A DNA stretch of 64,000 bases from Vespertiliibacter pulmonis (lineage in GTDB: Bacteria > Pseudomonadota > Gammaproteobacteria > Enterobacterales > Pasteurellaceae), in contig NZ_CP016615.1 of the NCBI RefSeq assembly GCF_013377275.1, positions 1-64,000 on the forward strand, given 5' to 3'. The translations under genes were made by a program, and so were the position numbers. Below the pieces are notes generated by a model. That model saw nothing but the letters and a program-made list of their open reading frames with translations, was not told the origin of the DNA and ran no database searches. Each line of letters starts with the position of its first letter. Position 1 is the first letter of the stretch. This document shows positions 34,684 through 42,660 of the stretch, in pieces.

Positions 34684-35336
34684 TTTTTCGCTCCTTTCAC
34701 ACTCGCTGAACCTTGACGAATAAAGGCTTGTCGCACTTGTTCTTTGAGTAAAATACTGTCTAAAAATTGCTTATAATGAAAGGCGGATTTCTGTTGTGAA
34801 GTCGCACTTTCGGTTTCAGCACCAAATAGACGGTATAAGACATAATCCACTAGGCTGGCATAGTTTTCAACAATCGCCTTATCCAGCGGTGCGTTTTCGT
34901 TGATTTTTGGTAAAACCGCACAGGTCATTCGAGCATACACACTCTCATTTGGGCTAATTGGTGGTTTGACGGTAAATTGATTATCAGTATTTTCCACTTT
35001 GCTGTAACTGCGTGTATCGGTTGTTCTATTACCACAATTACGTTTACCAAATGCCGTTTGAGCTGAATTATCTACTTCTTTTAGCTCCGCAATAAAATTG
35101 CCATGTGCATCAGTAATCGCATCAACGGAATAAAGCAAATCACAACAACAAGGCTGTTGTAAATCGCTATCGTCTAGTTTCGCTACAATCGTTTTGAGGA
35201 ATTTGCTTGGGTTTAATTTGAATATTTCGCCAATGCCTTCATTGAGATAATCAATAATCAGTGGGTCGTCTATACGGTCGTGATCAATATCATTGAAATC
35301 AAACCGAACCCGAACAATGAAGTCATTTATATTCAT
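34680..35336 (-). CDS. Head-tail adaptor protein (DUF6682-like)
   Basis: 218 aa. N-terminal helix NINDFIVRVRFDFND and LIIDYLNEGIGEIFKLNP, and near the C-terminus YASLVDYVLYRLFGAETESA, match the phage adaptor family that extends the portal. A central PCCCDLL adds cysteines. Follows the 60-aa gene with a one-base stop/start overlap. Confidence 0.65.
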   Translation of the reverse strand: MNINDFIVRVRFDFNDIDHDRIDDPLIIDYLNEGIGEIFKLNPSKFLKTIVAKLDDSDLQQPCCCDLLYSVDAITDAHGNFIAELKEVDNSAQTAFGKRNCGNRTTDTRSYSKVENTDNQFTVKPPISPNESVYARMTCAVLPKINENAPLDKAIVENYASLVDYVLYRLFGAETESATSQQKSAFHYKQFLDSILLKEQVRQAFIRQGSASVKGAKK

Positions 35337-35518
35337 TAGCTAATTTCCTGTTCATTCTCAGCTTGGCTTGCTTTCCCACGTTTGCCGTTCCCTGTTTGAG
35401 GCTTGACTTGATGAATGATCTCTTTTTTCTCATTTTTCGAGAGTAAACTTGTGGTAAGCGGGTTGGTTACATCAAATTTTGCCCCATTAATCGCTGAAAC
35501 AAAGGTCGTTTTTTGCAT
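35336..35518 (-). CDS. Small basic late protein
   Basis: 60 aa. MQKTTFVSAINGAKFDV then a Lys/Gln-rich tail. No domain. Situated between capsid-associated and adaptor genes, just after a terminator; possibly a minor head protein. Confidence 0.5.
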   Translation of the reverse strand: MQKTTFVSAINGAKFDVTNPLTTSLLSKNEKKEIIHQVKPQTGNGKRGKASQAENEQEIS

Positions 35519-35538
35519 ATAAATTCCTTATAAAAAAA

Positions 35539-35558
35539 GCCCCTGCATTCACAGGGGC
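35539..35558 (-). terminator. Terminator inside late operon
   Basis: GCCCCTG, a 6-base loop and CAGGGGC followed by seven Ts on the minus strand, right after the 198-aa gene. Confidence 0.9.
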
Positions 35559-35564
35559 GATGGT

Positions 35565-36161
35565 TTACATCATATAGCCGTCTTGCTCAAAGCGGCGAGC
35601 AATTAACATAACAAGGCTATTCAACGCTGTTTTGTCTTGAGGCAGCGCCTTGATCTCCAACTCAATAACATCTACTTTGGCATTGTAGCCATCAGTGGGA
35701 TGAACAACCCATTGGGTGCGTTCTTCCACTTGCGCGGTTTCTGCCGTGTCAAATGCTTCAGCCGTTGAAGTTGTTTCAATGCCACCGTGTTCCGCATACG
35801 TCGCCTTACGGACTTTACCGCTCAAATCTGTACCATTAACGGTAGTGAGATCGAACTGAAAACCGGCAACAGGTTTACGGAAATCAAAGAAGATGGCTTT
35901 CACATTAGCGTGATTTGGGTTGAGAAAGACACGTAACTTATCGCCCACTTCCAAATCCTCTACCGTTTTTGCGTAACGTTGGAAAAGCAAACGAAGTAAA
36001 CTTTTCCATTCAACTTTATCACGGTAGCCATAAGCACCATCAACACGGTTATCAGGCTGTGCCGTAACGGGTAACTGATGGTCATCTAACATACCGCAAT
36101 CACGACACGGTTTCCCCATTTCAACGGCATAACCGCCACGAAATAAATTATAAATCGCCAT
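35565..36161 (-). CDS. Probable capsid-associated protein
   Basis: 198 aa directly downstream of the major capsid gene with a two-base gap. CRDCGMLDDHQLPV near the start is a Cys pair; the rest alternates strands and charged loops (VGDKLRVFLNPNHANVKAIFFDF). No family recognised. Likely a decoration or head-completion protein because of position. Confidence 0.5.
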   Translation of the reverse strand: MAIYNLFRGGYAVEMGKPCRDCGMLDDHQLPVTAQPDNRVDGAYGYRDKVEWKSLLRLLFQRYAKTVEDLEVGDKLRVFLNPNHANVKAIFFDFRKPVAGFQFDLTTVNGTDLSGKVRKATYAEHGGIETTSTAEAFDTAETAQVEERTQWVVHPTDGYNAKVDVIELEIKALPQDKTALNSLVMLIARRFEQDGYMM

Positions 36162-36163
36162 AA

Positions 36164-37129
36164 TTATGCCTCCACAACCACTGCCGCAACGGCAATAGAT
36201 TTGTTACTTAATGCAGCCACATCAAAACGGTAATTACCAACAAGGTAAATATCATTTAAGACGGTTTGCCACTCAAGGTAGTCTAAACGGCTTGGTGCTG
36301 CAATATTTTCAGGATCGACCATTAACACATACTCCACCACTTTACCATCTGGACGGCGATAACGTGGCATATGTAATGAAGAATAAACTTCCATACCTAA
36401 CATTGGATGAACCATTCCCGTTACAATCGGGTTATCAGGCAAGCAACAACCTGCACCTAAATTGGATTGTTCCGCACGCAGACGAGAATAAAACGCTGGG
36501 CTTGCGACAATTTTTAACGCATTACCACCACAGGTTACCCCACCTTCTTGTAAGGCTTGTTCCATTGCTTGTAATACACTCATTGCACTAATGCCTGTGG
36601 ATTTCCCAACGGTAAGCGGATTTTCGGTATCACCTAGATTGATATTGCCACTTAATGCCCCTGCTCGTCCCCCTCGCAATAGCGGGTTTGCAGAAGCAGC
36701 CAAAACAGTAAAGCCATAGCGTTCGGTTAAATCACGCAACGCTCGCCCAATGGCTGTTTCATAACCGTCTTGAAATTGCTCCCAACGGTTACACATCAAG
36801 GTCGCTTCTTCACGAGAGAATTTGGTTTTGATCGGCACACTGTGGCATAAACGAATTTCACCGCTCCGGAATGGATTATCTGGCGACCACGTTTCACCAT
36901 TCCAAGAACCATCGGTAAAATCGCCCACTTCAATATTATCTAAAATGGTGTAATGGGCCACAGGGGCGCAATTTAACCCTAGCTCTACAATATTATGTTT
37001 AGGATTCACAATACGAGAGAGTGCTGAACAGTTGTGCATTTCAGAAATGACAATCGTTGTGGCATACTCAGGAATGTACAATCCTTCCGTTGCACCGCCT
37101 AAATCGGCAGCGCGCATGTTTTTTGCCAT
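36164..37129 (-). CDS. Major capsid protein
   Basis: 321 aa, preceded by AAGGAAATTTT. It immediately follows the scaffold gene and has the size and composition of an HK97-fold coat protein of podoviruses, with a long N-terminal arm, ALRDLTERYGFTVLAASANP in the helical spine region and EVYSSLHMPRYRR near the end. Family assignment rests mainly on gene order (portal, fibres, scaffold, coat) and length. Confidence 0.7.
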   Translation of the reverse strand: MAKNMRAADLGGATEGLYIPEYATTIVISEMHNCSALSRIVNPKHNIVELGLNCAPVAHYTILDNIEVGDFTDGSWNGETWSPDNPFRSGEIRLCHSVPIKTKFSREEATLMCNRWEQFQDGYETAIGRALRDLTERYGFTVLAASANPLLRGGRAGALSGNINLGDTENPLTVGKSTGISAMSVLQAMEQALQEGGVTCGGNALKIVASPAFYSRLRAEQSNLGAGCCLPDNPIVTGMVHPMLGMEVYSSLHMPRYRRPDGKVVEYVLMVDPENIAAPSRLDYLEWQTVLNDIYLVGNYRFDVAALSNKSIAVAAVVVEA

Positions 37130-37138
37130 AAAATTTCC

Positions 37139-38140
37139 TTATTGTTTAAATGTTGCCAAGAATGCTTTTAGCTCAGCTGTTTTCCCTTGTCGGGCCAGCA
37201 TTTCAGCTTTTGCTTCATCTTTCTTGGTCATTGTTTTAGGGGTCGTTACCTTCGTTTTTACGGTTGTCGCTTTTTGAGGTGCAACCGTAATTTTCTCAGG
37301 CAGTTGTTCTTTTGATTGCTGATATTCATCAAGCAATGCTCGAATGGCTGGGATATTTCGGACATCTTTTTGACTCCCTGCTCGTTGAATAAAATCTAAA
37401 CCCGTAGCCCCAGTCCAATCCGTTTTGCTTTTTGCAAACTCCACAAAATTCGAGTCGCCAAGTAATCCTTGAATTTCAGGAAGTTCTCGTTGCACTTCGG
37501 CATACCAAATCTTTTCACGTTCCGACATCTGAGGGGCTTGCTCAGTTACAGATGGACGTTCTGCTTTGGTCTGCGGAGGAACTTCTGCCACAGGAAGATG
37601 AACCGAAGGCGGTTGCTTTTTCTGTGCGGTAAGCTGAGCGTATAAAACGGGATCAAGTATCCGCAATTCGGCTAATTCTGCATCAGAAAAATTCGAGGGG
37701 GCTTCAGATGTAATCGTAGATTTTGATTGATCGGTTGCTTGTTCCTGCTTTTGTTGCAACTGTTGCAATTCACGCAATTTAGCTTCAGCCTTTTCTCTGG
37801 CTTCTGCTTCTTCAATAAGACGAGCATTAATTTTTTGCCGTTCTAATTGCTCTTTTCTAAGACGTCCTTTCCACGCTTTCACATCATTATCTTCACCTGA
37901 ATGAGGCACAGTTGGCTCGGTCGCTCCGTCCTGTGGTTCAGTTTGTTCATCGATATTACTTGCCGTTGTTGATGGCTCAGCATCAGGGGCAATCTCCGTT
38001 TTTTTTGCAACGTCATCAATCGGGTTTTCTTCTGAAGACTCAGGTGTTTCATCTTGTTGCTTTTGATACATTTTCATCAGTTTTTCACGCACATGTACTG
38101 GAAGATGATCACCTAGCTTCGGTTGATTATTATGTTCCAT
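37139..38140 (-). CDS. Capsid scaffolding protein
   Basis: 333 aa from the ATG before EHNNQPKLG, with AAGGAAAAG upstream. Strongly charged, low in aromatics, rich in Glu, Gln and Lys, with a coiled coil at ~105-155 (RKEQLERQKINARLIEEAEA) and a basic C-terminal end, the usual profile of a scaffold. Directly upstream of the coat gene. Residues ~20-100 look disordered. Confidence 0.75.
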   Translation of the reverse strand: MEHNNQPKLGDHLPVHVREKLMKMYQKQQDETPESSEENPIDDVAKKTEIAPDAEPSTTASNIDEQTEPQDGATEPTVPHSGEDNDVKAWKGRLRKEQLERQKINARLIEEAEAREKAEAKLRELQQLQQKQEQATDQSKSTITSEAPSNFSDAELAELRILDPVLYAQLTAQKKQPPSVHLPVAEVPPQTKAERPSVTEQAPQMSEREKIWYAEVQRELPEIQGLLGDSNFVEFAKSKTDWTGATGLDFIQRAGSQKDVRNIPAIRALLDEYQQSKEQLPEKITVAPQKATTVKTKVTTPKTMTKKDEAKAEMLARQGKTAELKAFLATFKQ

Positions 38141-38171
38141 TTGTCTTTTCCTTAAAGAGTGGATAAAAAAA

Positions 38172-38207
38172 CGGTTAGAATCAGCAATAATTTGCATCAT
38201 CTAACCG
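38172..38207 (-). terminator. Terminator ahead of scaffold gene
   Basis: CGGTTAGA/TCTAACCG stem with a long loop and a seven-T run on the minus strand. The outer side carries the uptake core ACAAGCGGT. Confidence 0.65.
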
Positions 38208-38227
38208 CTTGTTATGAGCGTTAAAGA

Positions 38228-38518
38228 CTACACGAACGGTAGACTTTCCGTTGTCTGTTGTGGTTTATCAGGTCTAAAAATCAGCCCTGTTAATTCAGCA
38301 ATGGTGTGAGCAGAATGTTGATACTCTTTTCGCATCTCTTCATTTAACTCTGTTCTGGCTTTACTATTCCAGTAGCACCATTGTGAATGTAGAAACTGTT
38401 CTAAAACTGTTTTCAGATGTTCATTCTGTGAGAGTTCAAAACGTAGTTCACGCAATTCATCATCAGGATAATTGGGCAAACACATTTGCACCCATAATGG
38501 CAATTCACTGAGCTTCAT
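38228..38518 (-). CDS. Small late protein, unknown function
   Basis: 96 aa from the ATG overlapping the previous stop (TAATG). Mostly helical: LPLWVQMCLPNYPDDELREL, HSQWCYWNSKARTELNEEM. No recognised domain. In the head gene cluster between a 57-aa Cys-rich gene and the scaffold. Confidence 0.55.
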   Translation of the reverse strand: MKLSELPLWVQMCLPNYPDDELRELRFELSQNEHLKTVLEQFLHSQWCYWNSKARTELNEEMRKEYQHSAHTIAELTGLIFRPDKPQQTTESLPFV

Positions 38519-38691
38519 TATTTTGTACAACCAGTACAGCCACGATTGCTACCCTTGCTTGCTGCTGGCATTACGCCACCGTTAATAATGCCTGCGACTT
38601 TTGCCGTAGAATCCGTAAAACGTACACCGTTATTACCTTGATTAAGTTTTTTAACGTCTTCACGTCCTTTTAATGGGGTATAACCTGCCAT
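38518..38691 (-). CDS. 57-aa late protein with C-terminal Cys pair
   Basis: Start ATG at 38691 after AAGGAGTAAACA. MAGYTPLKGREDVKKLN, then GGVMPAASKGSNRGCTGCTK. The stop overlaps the next start. Conserved-looking small virion-cluster protein; the GC-x2-C ending joins the Cys-rich theme of this phage. Confidence 0.6.
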   Translation of the reverse strand: MAGYTPLKGREDVKKLNQGNNGVRFTDSTAKVAGIINGGVMPAASKGSNRGCTGCTK

Positions 38692-38722
38692 TGTTTACTC
38701 CTTATATTTATGGATAAAAAAA

Positions 38723-38749
38723 GCGACTGAAACTATAAGCCGCAGTCGC
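38723..38749 (-). terminator. Terminator overlapping end of 148-aa gene
   Basis: GCGACTG/CAGTCGC stem and seven Ts on the minus strand. The 5' arm lies inside the last codons of the gene. Confidence 0.8.
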
Positions 38750-39179
38750 AATATCGGTTTTTAGGTATAACGGGATCATCATAATGATCGATAATCACGC
38801 TATTTGTGCCGTGATATTCAAAATAGTAAGTGCCTGCATCATCAATATGAATAGCTGGCTCGTTTGCAGTTAAAACAACCGCTTGCTTACACTTTTTATA
38901 CGGCATATGCTGCACATTCGCTAATATACTCGGCTCAATCGGGCAAGGACAACAATCATCGGTTAGTGTCCAATGGGGATTCCCTAATGATTGTACTCTT
39001 GCAATATGTACCGTTACCGTTTCATCACCAACAAGCCCCCAGACAATCACCCGTTTAGGGTATTGGCGTACATCAATATTACTTGATGTTGGGAACAGTT
39101 CATCCAGGTTGAAACGAGGTTTAGGGGAAGATTGAGACGGTGAGAATTGAATGTGAGTGTGGGTTTGAATATTATTCAT
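38733..39179 (-). CDS. Virion-associated Ig-like protein
   Basis: 148 aa from the ATG after AGGGGGAAT. After a disordered start comes RVIVWGLVGDETVTVHIARV and DAGTYYFEYHG, a beta-sandwich pattern that resembles the 261-aa protein at 41600 (RVTAYGLTNEQTVTFQRVHY, YAGNYIPV), so the two are probable paralogues. Cysteines in CCPCP and CDCGL. Likely decoration or host-contact protein. Confidence 0.55.
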   Translation of the reverse strand: MNNIQTHTHIQFSPSQSSPKPRFNLDELFPTSSNIDVRQYPKRVIVWGLVGDETVTVHIARVQSLGNPHWTLTDDCCPCPIEPSILANVQHMPYKKCKQAVVLTANEPAIHIDDAGTYYFEYHGTNSVIIDHYDDPVIPKNRYCDCGL

Positions 39180-39186
39180 ATTCCCC

Positions 39187-39369
39187 CTATTTTTTCTGTC
39201 TAATTGCTCGTACCAACAATCCAATTAAGGCTAAAACAGATGTGTAAGTCGCTGTGGCATTATGTGATATAAGCTGTAACTGTTCATTTAGTTGGGGCAA
39301 TACCGCTAATAATGCTAACACCCATACAGACCACGACTTCAAATAGTCCATTAATTTAAAAAATTGCAT
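39187..39369 (-). CDS. Small membrane protein, holin-like
   Basis: 60 aa with hydrophobic segments at ~13-28 and ~42-55 and a basic end (RAIRQKK), resembling short two-helix phage membrane proteins found beside tail-fibre genes (DUF7940-like). A second holin or a pinholin-like protein is possible; the S-type holin at 33482 is the clearer lysis protein. Confidence 0.5.
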   Translation of the reverse strand: MQFFKLMDYLKSWSVWVLALLAVLPQLNEQLQLISHNATATYTSVLALIGLLVRAIRQKK

Positions 39370-39378
39370 TTTTTCTCC

Positions 39379-40557
39379 TTACTTAAATAATGTTGCTGAT
39401 ACATCAGAGCGTGGTGCAAGTAAAATCTTAACCCCATTTTGGTTATCAATCTTTGCTCCGTATACACGCTTTGCAAATTTTTCTGGGTTGTTTGTGGCAG
39501 CCAATGACACCAATAATGAGCTATTAATTGGCTGACCCCAACCAGGGTGAGACACTAGCATGCAGGGCATGTTATCTTGGATATTTGTATTAAGTAAGTT
39601 GTACTCTCCCCCACCTGGGCTAATAAATCCTAAAACCGTGGCTTTTACTCCATCTACAGTGTTAAAAAACACATCGGACGATTGATCCGAGAAAGTACCA
39701 ATAGTGGGCGTCCCAATGCTTTCAAACTTACAACGGAAGAATAGCACCTGCCCACCTATATCACTGGTAATACGAGATAATTCACCTAGTTTTAGGCTAT
39801 CCGTCGTTGCTTCAGCATTTTTCATAATATTGATGGATAAATCATTTCGTAAAATCACGCCATTGAATTGCACATTTGTACCTGATGTTACTCTAAAACA
39901 AGACAACTGTGGATATGAATATTCTTTTGTTAATGAAGGTCCAGCAACCATGATTAGTTCGCTAAAACGTAGCACTGGAGCCTTGCCATTTTTTGTGATG
40001 GCACTAAAGGCTATTGTGTTATCACCGCCTGCCTTTTTCAATTCTTCATCAAAGGCTGGGCCATAAGGAAATACGGTAACTTTACCCGCCTTAAATGAGA
40101 AATAATTACTTGGCGTACAATTATGTTCTTGCTCTGTATGCAGTCTAATTGTACGATAAGTGCCAAGTTGAGCTATACGATTAGCATAAGCGAATGTTCT
40201 TAAAGGGTTTGCCTCCGAACCCGCACCATCCACATCGTCTGGATGTTGATCGACTCCATTCACCGCATCAACATATAAATTTGCAAGATCAGCTGGTGCT
40301 TTCGTACCGTAATACAACCCATCGTTAAGTAGTTGTAACAAATTACCATTTTGCTCACTTAACTTCAAAGCTAATGCTTCATCTTTCGTAAAATGTAAGC
40401 CTGTGCTAATTTTTAAGTTACTTGAGTCAATATTCAGATTGTACTTACCTGTTGATGAGTCCCATTTCAACCCTTTACCCATATTGATAGGAGCAACGAC
40501 TGGCACATCATTATTGGTTGTTTCCGTGCCATCCCCTTTTTGATGAATGTCTACCAT
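39379..40557 (-). CDS. Probable tailspike/fibre, beta-helix-like
   Basis: 392 aa. The start (MVDIHQKGDGTETTNND) leads to a short adaptor region. From ~100 on, a repeating strand-turn pattern (NPLRTFAYANRIAQLGTYRTI, FRVTSGTNVQFNGVILRND, GQVLFFRCKFESIGT) looks like a right-handed beta helix, as in pectate-lyase-like spikes. It probably binds or cuts surface polysaccharide and sets host range; the catalytic residues are not recognisable. Confidence 0.55.
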   Translation of the reverse strand: MVDIHQKGDGTETTNNDVPVVAPINMGKGLKWDSSTGKYNLNIDSSNLKISTGLHFTKDEALALKLSEQNGNLLQLLNDGLYYGTKAPADLANLYVDAVNGVDQHPDDVDGAGSEANPLRTFAYANRIAQLGTYRTIRLHTEQEHNCTPSNYFSFKAGKVTVFPYGPAFDEELKKAGGDNTIAFSAITKNGKAPVLRFSELIMVAGPSLTKEYSYPQLSCFRVTSGTNVQFNGVILRNDLSINIMKNAEATTDSLKLGELSRITSDIGGQVLFFRCKFESIGTPTIGTFSDQSSDVFFNTVDGVKATVLGFISPGGGEYNLLNTNIQDNMPCMLVSHPGWGQPINSSLLVSLAATNNPEKFAKRVYGAKIDNQNGVKILLAPRSDVSATLFK

Positions 40558-40558
40558 T

Positions 40559-40843
40559 TTATTCTCCTATTATATACCCTAAAGCATGCTTACCACTCGC
40601 ATCTACTAAGCGAATTTTGTTAAGTGATAACGGATCACGCTTAGTCCCACTCCCTTTGATGCCTGAGTTTTTTACTATAGAAATTCTAACATCACCCGCC
40701 AAATTTTCTTTGAGTTTCTCAACAGTAAGCTTTCCACCGCCCACTCCACTAGACTTATCCAGTAAGCCATCTTCGGCAGAAATCATTTTATCATCCTGCT
40801 CTTCCTGAGAGCGGTTAAACTTCTCACACGTTACAAATGCCAT
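40559..40843 (-). CDS. Small fibre-associated protein
   Basis: 94 aa ending two bases before the spike start. An acidic N-terminus is followed by a small beta domain (GDVRISIVKNSGIKGSGT, IRLVDASGKHALGYII). Possibly a fibre tip, adaptor or chaperone. No family recognised. Confidence 0.5.
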   Translation of the reverse strand: MAFVTCEKFNRSQEEQDDKMISAEDGLLDKSSGVGGGKLTVEKLKENLAGDVRISIVKNSGIKGSGTKRDPLSLNKIRLVDASGKHALGYIIGE

Positions 40844-40888
40844 TTTCTACTCCTATTGATCTTATACCATCTTTGTTTAATGCCAATA

Positions 40889-41587
40889 CTAAGACTCTGG
40901 AGCAATTGTAATCTCGTCCTCCATTTCCGTACCATGCTCATTGCTTTGTACCCCACTCGCTAAATTGGTAGTATATGATAAACTCCACCCACTTATTGTA
41001 GTATGTATATCTTCCCCTGATTGTAATGGGGTACCAATTACGTTCAAAGAATGGTTACCAGAATTACCACGGATTTTACCAGTTATCACTCCCTCTGGCG
41101 TCATTGCTAAATCTTGGAAATCATTGCTGTTCTCAACACTCTCTAAACTATAATTGAAGTACTGTGGGTCATTCAAGATAGCAAACTTAAATGAGTAAAA
41201 ATGACCCGGGCTACCTGATGAGGCATTAAGTGTGGCAGTTCGTTCAAATGCCCGACCTTGTCTAAGATTACCTGGTAAATCAGCTAAATCCACATGTATA
41301 AACACACGCTCATCGGGTAGTTGTGTTGTTTCCCCTTCGCTCTTTTCATTAGGCTGTTCTGGATTAGTTACTTGGTTTTCATTAGGTTGCTCTGAATTAG
41401 CTACTTGGTTTTCTAATTCAGTAATGCGGTTGTCTTTTTCCACAACAGTTGCATTTAATGTCTCAATTTGAGTGTTCAATGTCGCTATTTCTGCTTTTGC
41501 ATTATCTAATGCTTGCTCTAACTTACGTTTTTGACAAGGGCACATTTGCTCTTCTAATAACTCAACATAAACTGCTTTTACTGCCAT
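40889..41587 (-). CDS. Coiled-coil fibre protein with short repeats
   Basis: 232 aa. CPCQK near the start, a trimeric-looking coiled coil at ~20-65, then an imperfect repeat (ENQVANSEQPN, ENQVTNPEQPN) and a C-terminal beta domain (GHFYSFKFAILNDPQYFNY, GVITGKIRGNSG) resembling Ig/cadherin-like modules. The design is that of a phage fibre or neck spike. The direct repeat could vary in copy number. Confidence 0.55.
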   Translation of the reverse strand: MAVKAVYVELLEEQMCPCQKRKLEQALDNAKAEIATLNTQIETLNATVVEKDNRITELENQVANSEQPNENQVTNPEQPNEKSEGETTQLPDERVFIHVDLADLPGNLRQGRAFERTATLNASSGSPGHFYSFKFAILNDPQYFNYSLESVENSNDFQDLAMTPEGVITGKIRGNSGNHSLNVIGTPLQSGEDIHTTISGWSLSYTTNLASGVQSNEHGTEMEDEITIAPES

Positions 41588-41599
41588 TTTTCTCTCCTT

Positions 41600-42385
41600 T
41601 TAATTACAATTAATCATCTGTGGGGCAGTTGCAGAATTATTTACAGCATAACCCACAATATTTCCGCCACATTCTTCAATCGGTAACGTATGCCCATCAC
41701 CAGCCGTTGGATACGCATAACCAACGATTTTTTCACAATCTCGGATTGCCACCGTTGCATCAGGATCACGCGTTTCATCAGGGTGAAATAAATAGCCCAT
41801 AAAAACTGAACCGCAACAATCGCCTTCATCTAAAGTAATAGGTAAAGGCACACTAGCGTAATAACCACACCGCCTTTCTGTTCGCACCCAACGCAAGTTA
41901 CCGCAATTACTGATTTCTTCTTGTTCAATAAAATGCTGATTACATCGTTCTGCTCCTGTTGTTTCCCACGTTGTATCAACACAAAACCCGCAAGGGTCAA
42001 TTCCTAATTCTTGATGACTGAACTCACGGCTTGTTACAGGTTCAATTTCCACAACTAAATCTACTGGGTTTCCATTCACAACAGGAATGTAATTGCCAGC
42101 GTAAGGGATAATTAAACTGTTACGATTGGGCGTAAGACTTGGAGAACAAGTGCCAATTTGATAGTCAATTGCAGAACTCAGCTCCCGTTTACTTGGGCTA
42201 ATCAATACACAACCGTTACGTTCAAAGCGTGGTTGTGAACTACAATAATGCACACGTTGAAAGGTAACTGTTTGTTCATTGGTTAAGCCATAAGCCGTAA
42301 CTCTAACCGCACTTTGTACAGAAAAGCCCTTAATATCTACAATTTCTGGGGAAATTACCGTGAGTATAGTTGGATCACAGCTCAT
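41600..42385 (-). CDS. Cys-rich virion protein, Ig-like
   Basis: 261 aa with 15 or so cysteines spread along the chain (CGFCVD, CNQHF, SNCGN, RRCGYY, DCCGSVF, DCEKI). The N-terminal beta sandwich (SAVRVTAYGLTNEQTVTFQ) resembles the 148-aa protein at 38733. Near the C-terminus, GYAYPTAGDGHTLPIEECGGNIVGYAVNN contains a twice-used G-Y-A motif. Probably a surface protein of the virion. Confidence 0.5.
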   Translation of the reverse strand: MSCDPTILTVISPEIVDIKGFSVQSAVRVTAYGLTNEQTVTFQRVHYCSSQPRFERNGCVLISPSKRELSSAIDYQIGTCSPSLTPNRNSLIIPYAGNYIPVVNGNPVDLVVEIEPVTSREFSHQELGIDPCGFCVDTTWETTGAERCNQHFIEQEEISNCGNLRWVRTERRCGYYASVPLPITLDEGDCCGSVFMGYLFHPDETRDPDATVAIRDCEKIVGYAYPTAGDGHTLPIEECGGNIVGYAVNNSATAPQMINCN

Positions 42386-42660
42386 TGTTTCCCCCCATAT
42401 AAATTATCAAACAACACCGCCACTAAATCGTGAAACTTGCCGTAATCTTGCCCTTTTCGTGGTGTAAAGGCGATCGGTCGTTGCCACCATAAAACTTTAA
42501 ATCCACCGGCGTAACCGCCTTCTGTAAAAGTCAGCACTTTAGTGGATTCATTAAATTTCACATCACAAGTGCCTGATTGAACACGCTGAACGATACCGTA
42601 ACCGTATCTATCGTGCCAAACTTGATCACCTTGATGCACTGGGTCTAAATCAATTTTCAT
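42382..42660 (-). CDS. Small late protein downstream of portal
   Basis: 92 aa, four-base overlap with the 261-aa gene and one-base overlap with the portal stop. KIDLDPVHQGDQVWHDRYGYGIV and the following strands look like a small SH3-like beta barrel. Possibly involved in head assembly; unknown. Confidence 0.5.
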   Translation of the reverse strand: MKIDLDPVHQGDQVWHDRYGYGIVQRVQSGTCDVKFNESTKVLTFTEGGYAGGFKVLWWQRPIAFTPRKGQDYGKFHDLVAVLFDNLYGGKQ

